A stretch of DNA of 64,000 nt, from positions 806,001 through 870,000 of the forward strand of contig NZ_JAJAVQ010000002.1 in NCBI RefSeq assembly GCF_020531985.1, in the 5' to 3' direction. Source of the DNA: Rheinheimera aquimaris (GTDB lineage: Bacteria > Pseudomonadota > Gammaproteobacteria > Enterobacterales > Alteromonadaceae). Made by a program: the position numbers and the translations under genes. Shown piece by piece: positions 1-9,491 of the stretch. Under the pieces are notes generated by a model that was not told the DNA's origin, made no database searches, and worked only from the letters and a program-made list of their open reading frames with translations. The first letter of the stretch is position 1, and every line of letters starts with the position of its first letter.

Positions 1-23
1 AGCTGACGGATATGCTCTTGCAT
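1..23 (-). CDS. diaA: DiaA (DnaA initiator-associating SIS protein), first codons only
   Basis: Only the first seven codons and part of the eighth are inside the window; they read MQEHIRQL, close to the known DiaA start MQERIK. A ribosome-binding stretch GCAGGA lies seven bases before the ATG at 23-21. In enterobacteria diaA follows lpoA and yraN in the same order as here, so the position supports the call. DiaA binds DnaA and helps time replication initiation. The identification rests on eight residues plus synteny, so it is likely but not proven. Confidence 0.6.
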
Positions 24-44
24 CAGACTGTCCTGCGGGTTGTT

Positions 45-392
45 CTACTGGGTAATGGCATTTTTTATCCATTGGTACTGATAGGGTGGCTGGCCTTCAA
101 TGGCCAGAACATCAAGCCGGCAGGCTTGTTCGGTCAGCCGGTGCTGCTGCAGATACCAGCGGCTGGTACGTAGCAGCTTCTGCTGCTTGCTAAAGGTTAC
201 TGCGGCTGCAGCGCCACCAAATGCACTGTTGGCCCGGTATTTAACTTCGACAAACACCAAACAGGTGCCATCTTGCATCACCAGATCAATTTCACCGGCC
301 TTGCACTGAAAGTTTTGTTGTATCAGCCGCAGCCCCTGACGCTGCAGATATTGCAGTGCCAGTTGTTCATACTGCTGCCCAAGGTTATTCAT
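45..392 (-). CDS. yraN: YraN, UPF0102 nuclease-like protein
   Basis: A 115-residue protein of the UPF0102 family, the usual length. Near residues 33-52 it carries the family signature GEIDLVMQDG...VFVEVKYR, which has the D...E-x-K layout of the restriction-endonuclease-like fold; the biological substrate of the family is not established. It starts eight bases downstream of the lpoA stop, reads in the same direction, and is followed by diaA, so the three are probably one transcript as in E. coli. The start at 392 gives the conserved N-terminus MNNLGQQYEQLALQYL. Nothing unusual is seen. Confidence 0.9.
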   Translation of the reverse strand: MNNLGQQYEQLALQYLQRQGLRLIQQNFQCKAGEIDLVMQDGTCLVFVEVKYRANSAFGGAAAAVTFSKQQKLLRTSRWYLQQHRLTEQACRLDVLAIEGQPPYQYQWIKNAITQ

Positions 393-399
393 GCCGGCT

Positions 400-2241
400 T
401 TAGGGTTCCTGAACCGGTCTCAACCGGTTGTTGCGATAGCTGGCCCAGCTTAGCTGACGCACTATGCTGCCACCCGGGGTCAGCCTTAACTGCCCGGTTA
501 GCCCCGGAAACACGGTAGCGGGCAACTGCTGTTGCTGGCGCAGGCTGCCCACCAGCTGATAGGCATCATACCCCATTGCAAACAGACGCTGCAGCGTTTC
601 GTCCTGATCAGCAAATAATTGCTGATACTGCTGACGTAGTTCAACGCTGCCTTGCTCTGCCAGCATCCATGGCATTTCGGTAAAGGTTAAACCGTTTAAA
701 TCGCGCAGATCGGTGCTATCCAGGCTGGTGCTGTGGCTGCGCGAGCTGGCATAAACCGGCAGCCTGGGGGCTGTCTGGCTGACTGAAACGTCGACAAAAG
801 GCTTAAACAGCCGGGTTTGTACCGGATCAGCAATCAGGTAAATGGCATCGATATCAAGCCGGCTGTGCGGGTCGGCTTCCAGCTTTTGCGGCAGCAGCGC
901 ACTGATTTGCTTTACCCTGTCGCGACTGCGGTCGGTTTCCAGCAGGCTGTTAATCAGGGTTTCCAGCTCTTCCTTGCTATTGAACTGATGCATTTCCGGT
1001 GCGTCATTGCCAAGCTTGTGCCACTCGGCGGCAAAGTGCTGCTGCATGCGTACGCTGACATTGTTGGCAGAACTTATCACAACCGGGCGGCGGTAATTTT
1101 TCTGGGCAAACAGCTGAGCCATCTGACTGGCTTCGTCTTCCATGCTCAGCGCAAAGTAGAATTGCTCAGCCTTGGTAATATTGTTGTCTTTACTGTTTAA
1201 AAACAGCGTTGGCCATGGCCAGTTATCGACTTTGCTAACGCTGTCTACCTGATCTTTTAACAGTGGCCCAATAACAAACTCGGCCTGAGCCTGCTCAACC
1301 TGTTGCTGCATGGCTTCTGGTGACTGCTGGCTGTCGATAAATACCAGTGATGTTGCCTGTTTACTACTTGCCGCTGCCAGAATGCCATACTGAATGGCCT
1401 GCGCATGTGGCCGGAACTGGCCTTGCAGCGGCAGTAACACCGCAATACGTTTGGGCTGGTAAGGTGTCAGGTTGATTAACTGGCGCACAGCATCAGGCAG
1501 CTGAGATAGTGCCGGCAGCGTAGGATAGCGGCGCTGCCAGTCAGCGAAAGCTTGTTGTAAAGCCTCAGGCTGACCAATATAACGCCGGCTTAGCTGCGCC
1601 AGATTCAGCCAGCCAGCCGTGTTGTAATCTGCTCCTGTACGTAAACCTTCCAGCTGACTGTCGCTCAGCGCTGACAGGTTTTGCCATAACTGGTCCGGAT
1701 ATTGTGGAAAGTTTTGTAAAGCGCCGTCCTGCTGCTCCAACAATAACAAGTTGCGGCAGGCAGCTAAGTAGCGTTGTTGCTGGCTTTGATGCTGGCCGGC
1801 AAGCCACAGAAATTCAGCACGATCCGACTCAGCTATCTGTTCAAGTTCAATCTTGTCTAACAGCTGCATCAGACTGTGTTGTTGCTGTGTGGCAAGATAG
1901 GCTTTTAGCCTTGGCAGCATATTCTGGCGTCTGACCAGCGGATAGGGGCTTTGTTTCAGACTTTCAGTGATTGCCAACGCCAGCAGGTAATCTTCTTCTG
2001 CCAGCGCCTGTCTGGCGGCTTTTAGCAAGTGGTAATGCTGCGGCTCAGCCTGATAATTGCGGGCCAGTTGGTACAGTTCACGGGCAGAATATGGCTGGTC
2101 GTCCGTTTTGCTTACCGCAGGCGTATCGATAGAAGACCGCGGGGCTGTTGCCGGGCCTTGCGCACAACCGGCCAGAATACCACTGAGGCAGAGAAATAAC
2201 GCGGGCTTAAATTTGCTGGAAGTCACAATGCACAGTACCAT
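400..2241 (-). CDS. lpoA: LpoA, outer-membrane lipoprotein activator of PBP1A
   Basis: A 613-residue lipoprotein of the LppC/LpoA family. The lipobox LAGC places the lipidated cysteine at residue 26 after a hydrophobic stretch (residues 12-24). The N-terminal half is Gln/Leu-rich helical and fits the TPR-like domain; the C-terminal half (from about residue 260, beginning KRIAVLLPLQGQF) is the type I periplasmic-binding-protein-like domain. In the family, LpoA reaches from the outer membrane to stimulate the transpeptidase of PBP1A. It heads the minus-strand lpoA-yraN-diaA run and is divergent from rsmI with only 71 bases between. The ATG at 2241 has no clear ribosome-binding site; a GTG at 2226 is an alternative. 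Confidence 0.93.
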   Translation of the reverse strand: MVLCIVTSSKFKPALFLCLSGILAGCAQGPATAPRSSIDTPAVSKTDDQPYSARELYQLARNYQAEPQHYHLLKAARQALAEEDYLLALAITESLKQSPYPLVRRQNMLPRLKAYLATQQQHSLMQLLDKIELEQIAESDRAEFLWLAGQHQSQQQRYLAACRNLLLLEQQDGALQNFPQYPDQLWQNLSALSDSQLEGLRTGADYNTAGWLNLAQLSRRYIGQPEALQQAFADWQRRYPTLPALSQLPDAVRQLINLTPYQPKRIAVLLPLQGQFRPHAQAIQYGILAAASSKQATSLVFIDSQQSPEAMQQQVEQAQAEFVIGPLLKDQVDSVSKVDNWPWPTLFLNSKDNNITKAEQFYFALSMEDEASQMAQLFAQKNYRRPVVISSANNVSVRMQQHFAAEWHKLGNDAPEMHQFNSKEELETLINSLLETDRSRDRVKQISALLPQKLEADPHSRLDIDAIYLIADPVQTRLFKPFVDVSVSQTAPRLPVYASSRSHSTSLDSTDLRDLNGLTFTEMPWMLAEQGSVELRQQYQQLFADQDETLQRLFAMGYDAYQLVGSLRQQQQLPATVFPGLTGQLRLTPGGSIVRQLSWASYRNNRLRPVQEP

Positions 2242-2312
2242 AGCGAAACAATGGTCTTATCTTACTGAGACTGCCGGTTAAGCTCAATTAAATAGCGTAC
2301 ATTAATCATAAA

Positions 2313-3164
2313 ATGGCAAAAGATAACGGTTTTTTATATGTAGTGGCGACACCGATAGGCAATCTGGACGATATCAGCCAGCGTGCCATTGATACACTGA
2401 AGCAGGCCGACTGGATAGCAGCGGAAGACACCCGCCATACCGGCAGGTTGCTGCAACACCTTGCCATTTCTGCTAAAACAATTGCGTTGCACGATCATAA
2501 CGAAAAGCAGCGTGCTGCCAGTATTATTCAGAAATGTCAGGCGGGCGAAAATGTGGCACTGGTGTCTGATGCCGGTACGCCATTGATAAGTGATCCGGGA
2601 TACAGTCTGGTAAGGCAATGCCGCGAAGCCGGGGTAAGAGTTATCCCCATTCCAGGCCCCTGCGCATTAATTACTGCGCTGTGTGCTGCAGGCTTACCGA
2701 CCGATAAGTTTCATTTTATCGGCTTTTTACTGCCGAAAAGTCAGCAGCGACAAAATCAGCTGGCCGATGTGCCGGCCGCCGTCGGCACCATTATATGTTA
2801 CGACACGGCACGGCGGATTAAAGACACCTTACAGGATGTCGCACTGGTGTTTGGTGCTGAGCGTGAGCTGGTGCTGGCCAAGGAGCTGACCAAAACCTTT
2901 GAGCATTTAGAATATGGTACAGCTGAGCAAATCACGACGTGGCTGGAAGCTGATCCGCAGCGTTGTCAGGGGGAAATGGTGCTGATGATAGCGCCGACGC
3001 CAAAAGCCGACAGTGAAATAAGCGATGCTGCGCAGGCAACCTTAAAATTATTGCTGGCAGAGCTGCCAGTGAAGAAGGCAGCAGCTATTACCGCCGAAAT
3101 TCATGGTATGAAGAAAAATGCGCTGTACAAACTGGCGTTGCAATTTACTGGTGAAAGCGAATAA
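2313..3164 (+). CDS. rsmI: RsmI, 16S rRNA (cytidine-1402 2'-O) methyltransferase
   Basis: A 283-residue SAM-dependent methyltransferase of the tetrapyrrole-methylase fold. Visible signatures are VVATPIGNLDDIS (residues 9-21), AEDTRHTGRLL (about 37-47), and the glycine/proline-rich VSDAGTPLISDPG (about 84-96). The enzyme 2'-O-methylates C1402 of 16S rRNA in the decoding centre, acting together with RsmH, which is also encoded in this window at 11.2 kb. It is divergent from lpoA, the usual proteobacterial arrangement. The RNase P RNA gene follows 19 bases after its stop, so its transcript may run into rnpB. Confidence 0.95.
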   Translation: MAKDNGFLYVVATPIGNLDDISQRAIDTLKQADWIAAEDTRHTGRLLQHLAISAKTIALHDHNEKQRAASIIQKCQAGENVALVSDAGTPLISDPGYSLVRQCREAGVRVIPIPGPCALITALCAAGLPTDKFHFIGFLLPKSQQRQNQLADVPAAVGTIICYDTARRIKDTLQDVALVFGAERELVLAKELTKTFEHLEYGTAEQITTWLEADPQRCQGEMVLMIAPTPKADSEISDAAQATLKLLLAELPVKKAAAITAEIHGMKKNALYKLALQFTGESE

Positions 3165-3183
3165 AAAGCGTATAATCGCCGCC

Positions 3184-3556
<373 letters not shown>

Positions 3557-3564
3557 CGAATTAC

Positions 3565-3595
3565 AAAAAAACCGCAGCTAAGCTGCGGTTTTTTT
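3565..3595 (+). terminator. Intrinsic terminator of rnpB
   Basis: A perfect seven-base-pair stem CCGCAGC/GCTGCGG (3572-3578 with 3582-3588) around a TAA loop. It is flanked by seven A before and seven T after, so it could work in both directions. It lies nine bases past the rnpB 3' end. Confidence 0.93.
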
Positions 3596-3616
3596 GTTTT
3601 CTGCTAGCCATATGCA

Positions 3617-3641
3617 GAAAAAAGCCCGCACAAGGCGGGCT
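3617..3641 (-). terminator. Intrinsic terminator of the TonB-dependent receptor gene
   Basis: Stem AGCCCGC/GCGGGCT (3623-3629 with 3635-3641) with a five-base loop. On the minus strand it is followed by a run of T, 24 bases past the receptor stop codon. It therefore ends the minus-strand receptor transcript just before the rnpB terminator. Confidence 0.88.
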
Positions 3642-3664
3642 GGAAGTCACCAGGAACGGTGGGT

Positions 3665-6600
3665 TTAGAAATCAAAACCAACAGACAATTGTAGACGACG
3701 TGGGTTGTAAAACTCAGTCGGCTCGCCATAGGTGGTTGATGTAACCAGCGGGTTGATACGGTAACCGGTTTGACGATCAAACACGTTAAACAGGTCTGCA
3801 CGGAAGCGCAGTACATATTTATCCGCAAAGGTAAAGTTCTGGTTATAGCTTAAATCTAACTGCCAGTGGCTGGCACTGCGGCGGCTACCTGCTGGCTCAC
3901 TGTAGCGGATAGTGCCTGAGCTGTAGCCATAGTAAGCGCCATCCCAGTTTTCCCAAGGCTGACCAGATTGGTATACCAGGTAGGCACCAATATTGGCTTC
4001 CCAATCGGTGGTGTAATAACCAAAAGCTTTTAGCAGGTGCGGTTTGTCGCCGGCCAGAGTACCGTATTTGTTATCCCATGAGTAACGGCCCGGGCCATCA
4101 CCATAGTTAGATGAACCTATAAAGATGTTCTGATCCTGATTAGTGGTTGTGTTGTCCTGGTCAAAGTTGCCGTAGTAATGGCTCCAGACATAAGACAGGT
4201 TAAAGTAGGTGCGGTCGCCAAAATATTCGGCCTCCAGGCTAACTTCCCAATACTTGGTCTGGCCGTCATCAATTTCAGCAATCACATAGGTACCACCTGA
4301 GGGGCTACCAATACCGTCATAGCGGTCGGCTAAATCAGGAATATATAAACCTTTATCAGCGATATGCGCTGGCACGCCTGGTGACTGGCTGCTGGCCGGG
4401 TAGGCAGCGATACGGCCGTTATTCGGCATATCTTCCCAGAAGTGTGAACCATAGCGGTAACGGGTATGGCCGCGCAGTTGTAAGCGGTCAGTAATGGCCC
4501 GGGTAGTACCTAAGGTAATCTCGTCAATGCGGTGTGGTTTCATATTATCGGCAAAAAATTTGCCTGATGAGCCGTTAGCTGCACCTGAATCGAGGAAATT
4601 ACCGTCTTCATCAAAATACACTTTTAATGACTGCTGGGTGTTACGATCCCATGAAGCCGCCCTGGCCAGTGAGCTGGCTTCCGGGTTATAGCTGGCATAG
4701 TTAGCAAATACCGAGTTTTGGCCATCATACTTCCAGTCAATCCCCAGGCGTGGTTGGATCAGGTCTTGCCAGTCTACTGAGTACATTTTGTACTTCTCAC
4801 CCATAGCCAGTTCCCAACCTGAACCGTTGGCTGAGTTAGCCCGTAAGCCCTGACCGTATAAGGTATCTTTACTGATCAGTACGCCGATATTGTAGGTAAA
4901 GTCGCCATGCTCAATGGTATCGTTAATTTCCAGATTCCATGATTCAGAGAATGAATGGATGGCGGATACCGCCTGACCAGACTCGTTAACAAAACTCATC
5001 TGCTCTGTGGTTGCGATGTAATAAACAGACGTTGGATCAAGGCCGGCCGGGCTGCCGTCCAGTGCTACATTGCGACCGCCATGATAGCTGATAGAGCCCC
5101 AGCCATTAGAGAAACGGCTTAACTCTTCTTCAGCTTCAGAGTATTTCAAGCCGACATGAATCGAGTGCACCAGCTCATTACCAATAATTTCATGATCCAA
5201 GGCCAGCTCGAAGCTGTCACGGAAGAAGTTCTGGTTGTTGTACTGATAGTAAGCACCTACACCACCACCGCCGGTTAATACACCATTTTCGGTATAGCCA
5301 TAGCGGTTAATCAGCTCTTGTGCACCCACATTAAAGCTTGCAGCATCTACTTCGGTATCTGCCAGTAAATCAGGCACATTGAAATAACCCATTTGGTCCA
5401 GATTGGCAACATCAAGCGATGCGCCCAGCTCTGGTACCACACCTAATTCAACGTCAGGTTTACCGCCGGTTTTATAATCAAATTTATTAATGTTGAAGCT
5501 TAGCGTGGTGTAGTCACCCAGAATATAAGAGCCGTCAAAGGTGAAAATCTTTTGTGTTGCCTGATCGCCAGCAGATACAGAGTCTGTCTCGAACTCACCG
5601 ATACTGCCGCCTGTTACAACACGGTCAGAATCGCGGTAGCTCAGGTTTAGCAATAAATCATCGGTCGGTGCCCAGGTTAACTTACCGAAGTACTCATCGC
5701 GATCGCTTTTATAGGCTTTGGTAGGGCCGTACGCCGTCACTTTATTGGAGCCTTTTTCTTCCGGGCCATAGTAAGAGCCATAGAAAAACAGCTGATCTTC
5801 TATCAAAGGCCCACTGACACTGGCGGTAATCCAGGTTTTATCAGTGTCCTGCTCTACGCCGTCTTCACGTGAGGCGGCAAAGTTTTTATTTTCGATTTTG
5901 TACTCAACACTGCCTTTAAACTCGTTGGTGCCTGATTTTGATTTAGTGTTAATAGCAAAACCACCTGAGCGGTTAAAGCCTACTGCTTTAGCGCCGCCGC
6001 GCTCCATCGACACCATTTCAATATCGTGTGTTGACGGCTCAGACGCCAGGTTGCCGAACAATGGCATTGATACATCGACACCGTCGAAGCCGTATTTGTT
6101 GTGCGCGCCGGAACCGCCTGCTGACGGGCCTAAGGTGCCGTTTTCGGTGTACTGCACACCAGGTACGATTTTCAGCATATCGCGGAAGGTTTGGCCGACA
6201 GGCAGAGCTTCTACCACGTCTGAGCCCAGAGAGTTACTCAGCGATGAATTGCCTTGCTGAGCGAAAAATGGTGAGCCGACAACCTGAATAACTTCGATAT
6301 CACCAGTCTGACTTTGTAATGCAACATTAACGTTGGAGGTTTGATCCAGCAGAACATCGACTTCCATCTGTTGCACGCTGCCATCAGCTGCAGTGATGGT
6401 CAGGGTGTAGCGGCCTGGGATCAGCAACGGCAAATTGAAGCTACCATCTTCACGTGTGTGGACTGTGCGTGGCTTAGGCATGACCGGGCTGGTTGCTACG
6501 ACAGTGACACCTGAAACAGAACCCGTTGCCTGTTCAGTCGTTACTTTACCGCGGATACCACCTGCCTGTTGCGCCAGTGCCGGTGTGCAAAGCAGCATAC

Positions 6601-6700
6601 CGGCCAGTACAACGGCTGAAACTTTTGCGGGTTTAGTCAAGGCTGTTTGCACAGCATCGACTAATCGATGTTTATGTAAGGTTTGCTGTTGAGACTTCAT
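3665..6700 (-). CDS. TonB-dependent outer-membrane receptor, Oar-like with carboxypeptidase-regulatory N-domain
   Basis: A 1011-residue outer-membrane transporter. Residues 1-43 form a signal peptide ending in PALA; residues about 48-135 are a carboxypeptidase-regulatory-like beta-sandwich (GIRGKVT...SGVTVVAT...REDGSFNLPLLIPGRYTLTI); a plug domain follows (about 135-260, with VEALPVGQTFRDMLKIVPGV and GFDGVDVSMPLFG); the rest is a 22-strand-type barrel ending in the aromatic terminal LQLSVGFDF. Such receptors import bulky substrates using TonB energy. The gene is divergent from a murein-peptide peptidase/epimerase operon and shares a palindrome-rich intergenic region with it, so import of peptides or murein fragments is a reasonable but unproven guess. 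It has its own terminator and seems monocistronic. Confidence 0.9.
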   Translation of the reverse strand: MKSQQQTLHKHRLVDAVQTALTKPAKVSAVVLAGMLLCTPALAQQAGGIRGKVTTEQATGSVSGVTVVATSPVMPKPRTVHTREDGSFNLPLLIPGRYTLTITAADGSVQQMEVDVLLDQTSNVNVALQSQTGDIEVIQVVGSPFFAQQGNSSLSNSLGSDVVEALPVGQTFRDMLKIVPGVQYTENGTLGPSAGGSGAHNKYGFDGVDVSMPLFGNLASEPSTHDIEMVSMERGGAKAVGFNRSGGFAINTKSKSGTNEFKGSVEYKIENKNFAASREDGVEQDTDKTWITASVSGPLIEDQLFFYGSYYGPEEKGSNKVTAYGPTKAYKSDRDEYFGKLTWAPTDDLLLNLSYRDSDRVVTGGSIGEFETDSVSAGDQATQKIFTFDGSYILGDYTTLSFNINKFDYKTGGKPDVELGVVPELGASLDVANLDQMGYFNVPDLLADTEVDAASFNVGAQELINRYGYTENGVLTGGGGVGAYYQYNNQNFFRDSFELALDHEIIGNELVHSIHVGLKYSEAEEELSRFSNGWGSISYHGGRNVALDGSPAGLDPTSVYYIATTEQMSFVNESGQAVSAIHSFSESWNLEINDTIEHGDFTYNIGVLISKDTLYGQGLRANSANGSGWELAMGEKYKMYSVDWQDLIQPRLGIDWKYDGQNSVFANYASYNPEASSLARAASWDRNTQQSLKVYFDEDGNFLDSGAANGSSGKFFADNMKPHRIDEITLGTTRAITDRLQLRGHTRYRYGSHFWEDMPNNGRIAAYPASSQSPGVPAHIADKGLYIPDLADRYDGIGSPSGGTYVIAEIDDGQTKYWEVSLEAEYFGDRTYFNLSYVWSHYYGNFDQDNTTTNQDQNIFIGSSNYGDGPGRYSWDNKYGTLAGDKPHLLKAFGYYTTDWEANIGAYLVYQSGQPWENWDGAYYGYSSGTIRYSEPAGSRRSASHWQLDLSYNQNFTFADKYVLRFRADLFNVFDRQTGYRINPLVTSTTYGEPTEFYNPRRLQLSVGFDF

Positions 6701-6818
6701 TGCTCTCTCCTGGAGTTGCGTTATTTTGTTTTATTCAGTGCTATCCGTTATTCGGGTCTGCGCGCCCGTTTTTTTAGTAGTGTTTGTTTTCTGCACAAAA
6801 TTAACATAGCAATATTTC

Positions 6819-6875
6819 TTTCCTTTGGAAAATAATTTATGCTCAATTTTGTAAATTATTGGAATATTTGATTCC
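6819..6875. promoter_or_regulatory. Three adjoining palindromes between the receptor gene and the NlpC/P60 operon
   Basis: Three inverted repeats lie end to end: TTTCC-TTT-GGAAA (6819-6831); AATAATTTA paired with TAAATTATT across 12 bases (6831-6839 with 6852-6860); and GGAAT-ATTTG-ATTCC (6861-6875). The last one matches 12 of 15 positions with a palindrome upstream of the nearby RpiR-family regulator gene (10405-10419). The site sits in the 245-base divergent region and is the best candidate operator for that regulator. Binding is inferred, not shown. Confidence 0.55.
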
Positions 6876-6945
6876 TTTACGTTGTATTGTAGCGCTGTTG
6901 CTGCTATTTAACGTAATGAAATTAAACAATTATTCAGGAGTTGGC

Positions 6946-8322
6946 ATGAAGAATATGGTGCGGTTGCTGTGCGGTTTTTACCTGCTGGCACTGACCACAG
7001 CGTCTGCTAATCAGTTTAGTTCTGACGTGCCATTAATACAGCCGGAACAGATGAGCCGCCAGTTCTGGCAGACGAAATTAACCGACGGTGATAAGTTGCT
7101 GCTCACGCCAGAGCAAATAGCCAGCCGCAATAAACAGACTTTTACTTTGCAAAGCGAAATGCAATCGCTTGACAGCTTGCCGCAAACACTGAGTAAAGCT
7201 GAGTTACTCAGTGTTATTGCGAATGTCAGCCCGGTGCCGTCAAGTGCACGGTTTTATGCCGATGGCCGTGAAGTCAGTCAACAGCAATGGCAACAATACC
7301 GGGCATTACTCGCCATCGATAAGGTGCAGCTACAAAACACGCTGCAATTTGCTTTAGTGGTAAAGCGTACTGCACTCAGGGCTTTTCCTACCGAAGACAG
7401 GGTATTTAACAGCGAAGCCAATCTGGATTTGGACCGCTTTGCTGAAACGGCGCTGTTTCCCACAGATGCCGTTGTAATACTGCATTACAGTGCAGATAGT
7501 AGCTGGGCACTGGTGCAGAGTTTTAACTACACCGGTTGGGTCAAGACAAAAGATATTGCCACCGGCAGCAAAGAACAGGTGTTGGGGTATGCCCGCAGGC
7601 AACCGTTTTTGGTCGTCACCGGCGCGACAGTGCGCACGGCTTACACTCCAAACCGACCAGACATATCAGAACTGCAGCTGGAAATGGGCGTACGTCTGGC
7701 GCTAATGGATGCAGCAGATACCGGTTTTAGTGTGCATGGGCAAAACCCGCTGGCCAGTTATATTGTGTCTTTGCCGGTGCGCAATGCGGATGGTTCGCTG
7801 GCATTTGTGCCAGCGCTGATCCCGCGTAGTGCCGATGTCAGCCAGGGGTATTTGCCGTTCACCGCCAACAATATTCTGCAGCAGGCGTTTAAGTTTCTCG
7901 GTGAACGTTACGGGTGGGGTCACGACTACAACGGCCGTGACTGCACCGGCTTTATCTCCGAGATTTTCCGCAGTTTTGGCTTTGTCATGCCGCGCAACTC
8001 GGGGCAGCAGGGCAAAGGGGCTTATGGTGATAATATCCGCTTTGACCAAAGCAGCAACGCGCAAGAGAAGCTTAGCGCGATCCAAAAAGCCCGCGTAGGG
8101 GACTTATTTTATTTCCCGGGCCATGTATCGCTGTATCTGGGTATGCAGGATAACCAGCCTTTTATGATCCATGACGTCAATACACTTATATACCCGCTGG
8201 AAAACGGCCAGCTATACCGTGGCACGTTAAATGGCGTAGTGGTAACACCTATGCTACCACTGAATGCTAATACTGAGCAGTCGTACCTCGACGCGCTCTA
8301 TGCAATTAAATCACTGCGTTAA
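6946..8322 (+). CDS. Secreted SH3/NlpC-P60 peptidase, YkfC-like gamma-D-glutamyl-dipeptidase
   Basis: From the ATG at 6946, preceded by CAGGAG six bases upstream, the protein has 458 residues. An in-frame start at 6859 exists but has no ribosome-binding site. Residues 1-21 are a signal peptide ending in TASA. The middle carries SH3-type segments (about 130-205, with WALVQSFNYTGWVKTKD) and the C-terminus an NlpC/P60 domain with the catalytic triad readable as C333 (in GRDCTGF), H393 (in FPGHVSLYLG) and H409 (in FMIHDVN). This architecture cleaves gamma-D-Glu-diamino-acid bonds of murein peptides. It is 11 bases before the dipeptide epimerase gene, which acts on the L-Ala-D-Glu such an enzyme releases. 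Confidence 0.9.
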   Translation: MKNMVRLLCGFYLLALTTASANQFSSDVPLIQPEQMSRQFWQTKLTDGDKLLLTPEQIASRNKQTFTLQSEMQSLDSLPQTLSKAELLSVIANVSPVPSSARFYADGREVSQQQWQQYRALLAIDKVQLQNTLQFALVVKRTALRAFPTEDRVFNSEANLDLDRFAETALFPTDAVVILHYSADSSWALVQSFNYTGWVKTKDIATGSKEQVLGYARRQPFLVVTGATVRTAYTPNRPDISELQLEMGVRLALMDAADTGFSVHGQNPLASYIVSLPVRNADGSLAFVPALIPRSADVSQGYLPFTANNILQQAFKFLGERYGWGHDYNGRDCTGFISEIFRSFGFVMPRNSGQQGKGAYGDNIRFDQSSNAQEKLSAIQKARVGDLFYFPGHVSLYLGMQDNQPFMIHDVNTLIYPLENGQLYRGTLNGVVVTPMLPLNANTEQSYLDALYAIKSLR

Positions 8323-8333
8323 CAGGGGCAACT

Positions 8334-9434
8334 ATGAAAATTACAGACATTAAACTGGGTATGTTGCGCGTGCCTCTGAAAACACCGTTTAAAACAGCTT
8401 TGCGCACGGTAAACACCATTGAAGACATTATTGTGATGGTGGAAACCGATACCGGCCATGTTGGTTATGGTGAAGCACCGGCAACCGCGGTGATTACCGG
8501 CGATATCCATGGCTCCATTATCGAAGCCATCCGCACTGTGATAAAACCGAAGCTGATTGGCCAGGATATCTCTGACTTAAATCATATCGTACGGCTGATA
8601 CAGGGCTGTATTATGAAAAACTACAGTGCTAAAGCCGCTGTCGAAATAGCGGTTTATGATTTATTCGCCCAGCTGTACAAAGCCCCGCTATATAAAGTGC
8701 TGGGTGGTGGTGTACCAAAAATAACGACAGACATTACCATTAGTGTTGATTACATCGACAAGATGGTTGCGGACTCGTTGCAGGCGATAGACCGCGGCTT
8801 TGAAACACTGAAAGTCAAAGTGGGTAAAGATATAGGTGTTGATATTGAGCGGGTAAAAGCCATTTATGCAGCAGTGGAAGGCAAGGCGCTGATCCGGCTC
8901 GATGCTAACCAGGGCTGGACAGCAAAAGAAGCGGTATATGCGCTGCATAAACTGGAAGATGCGGGTGTAAGGCTGGAGCTGGTGGAGCAGCCGGTTAAAG
9001 CCTATGACCTGGAAGGGCTGAAATACATTACTGAACGTGTGCATACGCCGGTTATGGCCGATGAAAGCAGCTTTGGTCCACGCGAGGTGATTGACCTGAT
9101 AAAGATGCGCGCTGCCGACATTATCAATATTAAGTTGATGAAAACCGGCGGTATTGCCAACGCGATTAAAATTGCCGATATCTGCTCGTTTTACGACATG
9201 CAGTGCATGATTGGCTGCATGCTGGAAGGCAGTGTCAGTGTGGCGGCGGCAGTGCATGTGGCGGTGGCAAAATCAGATGTGATCACCAAAATAGACCTGG
9301 ACGGGCCTTCATTGTGCCTGTTTGATCCGGTAAAAAGCAGTGTGAAGTTTCACGATGCCGATATCACCATTGAAGATGCGCCGGGGTTGGGTATTACGGC
9401 TATTGAGGGCCTGGAGATGTTGCCGGGTAACTAA
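8334..9434 (+). CDS. L-Ala-D/L-Glu epimerase (dipeptide epimerase, enolase superfamily)
   Basis: A 366-residue muconate-lactonizing subgroup enolase-superfamily enzyme. The catalytic K-x-K is K160-V-K162, the metal ligands are D190 (LDANQGW), E218 (VEQP) and D243 (MADES), and the opposite base is K267 (NIKLMKTGG). The spacing closely matches characterised Ala-Glu epimerases. It converts L-Ala-D-Glu from murein turnover to L-Ala-L-Glu, which normal dipeptidases can split. It directly follows the NlpC/P60 peptidase gene with 11 bases between, forming a two-gene murein-peptide degradation operon. A short epimerase-type side activity on other dipeptides cannot be excluded from sequence. Confidence 0.92.
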   Translation: MKITDIKLGMLRVPLKTPFKTALRTVNTIEDIIVMVETDTGHVGYGEAPATAVITGDIHGSIIEAIRTVIKPKLIGQDISDLNHIVRLIQGCIMKNYSAKAAVEIAVYDLFAQLYKAPLYKVLGGGVPKITTDITISVDYIDKMVADSLQAIDRGFETLKVKVGKDIGVDIERVKAIYAAVEGKALIRLDANQGWTAKEAVYALHKLEDAGVRLELVEQPVKAYDLEGLKYITERVHTPVMADESSFGPREVIDLIKMRAADIINIKLMKTGGIANAIKIADICSFYDMQCMIGCMLEGSVSVAAAVHVAVAKSDVITKIDLDGPSLCLFDPVKSSVKFHDADITIEDAPGLGITAIEGLEMLPGN

Positions 9435-9456
9435 CATAGCCCGTTAGATTGCACCG

Positions 9457-9484
9457 CCCTGAACGAACAGCTCAGGGGTATCCT
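9457..9484 (+). terminator. Possible weak terminator after the epimerase gene
   Basis: A six-base-pair stem CCCTGA/TCAGGG (9457-9462 with 9472-9477) with a nine-base loop, followed by GTATCCTTTT. The T run is short, so termination is uncertain. It lies between the convergent epimerase and regulator genes. Confidence 0.35.
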
Positions 9485-9491
9485 TTTAACC

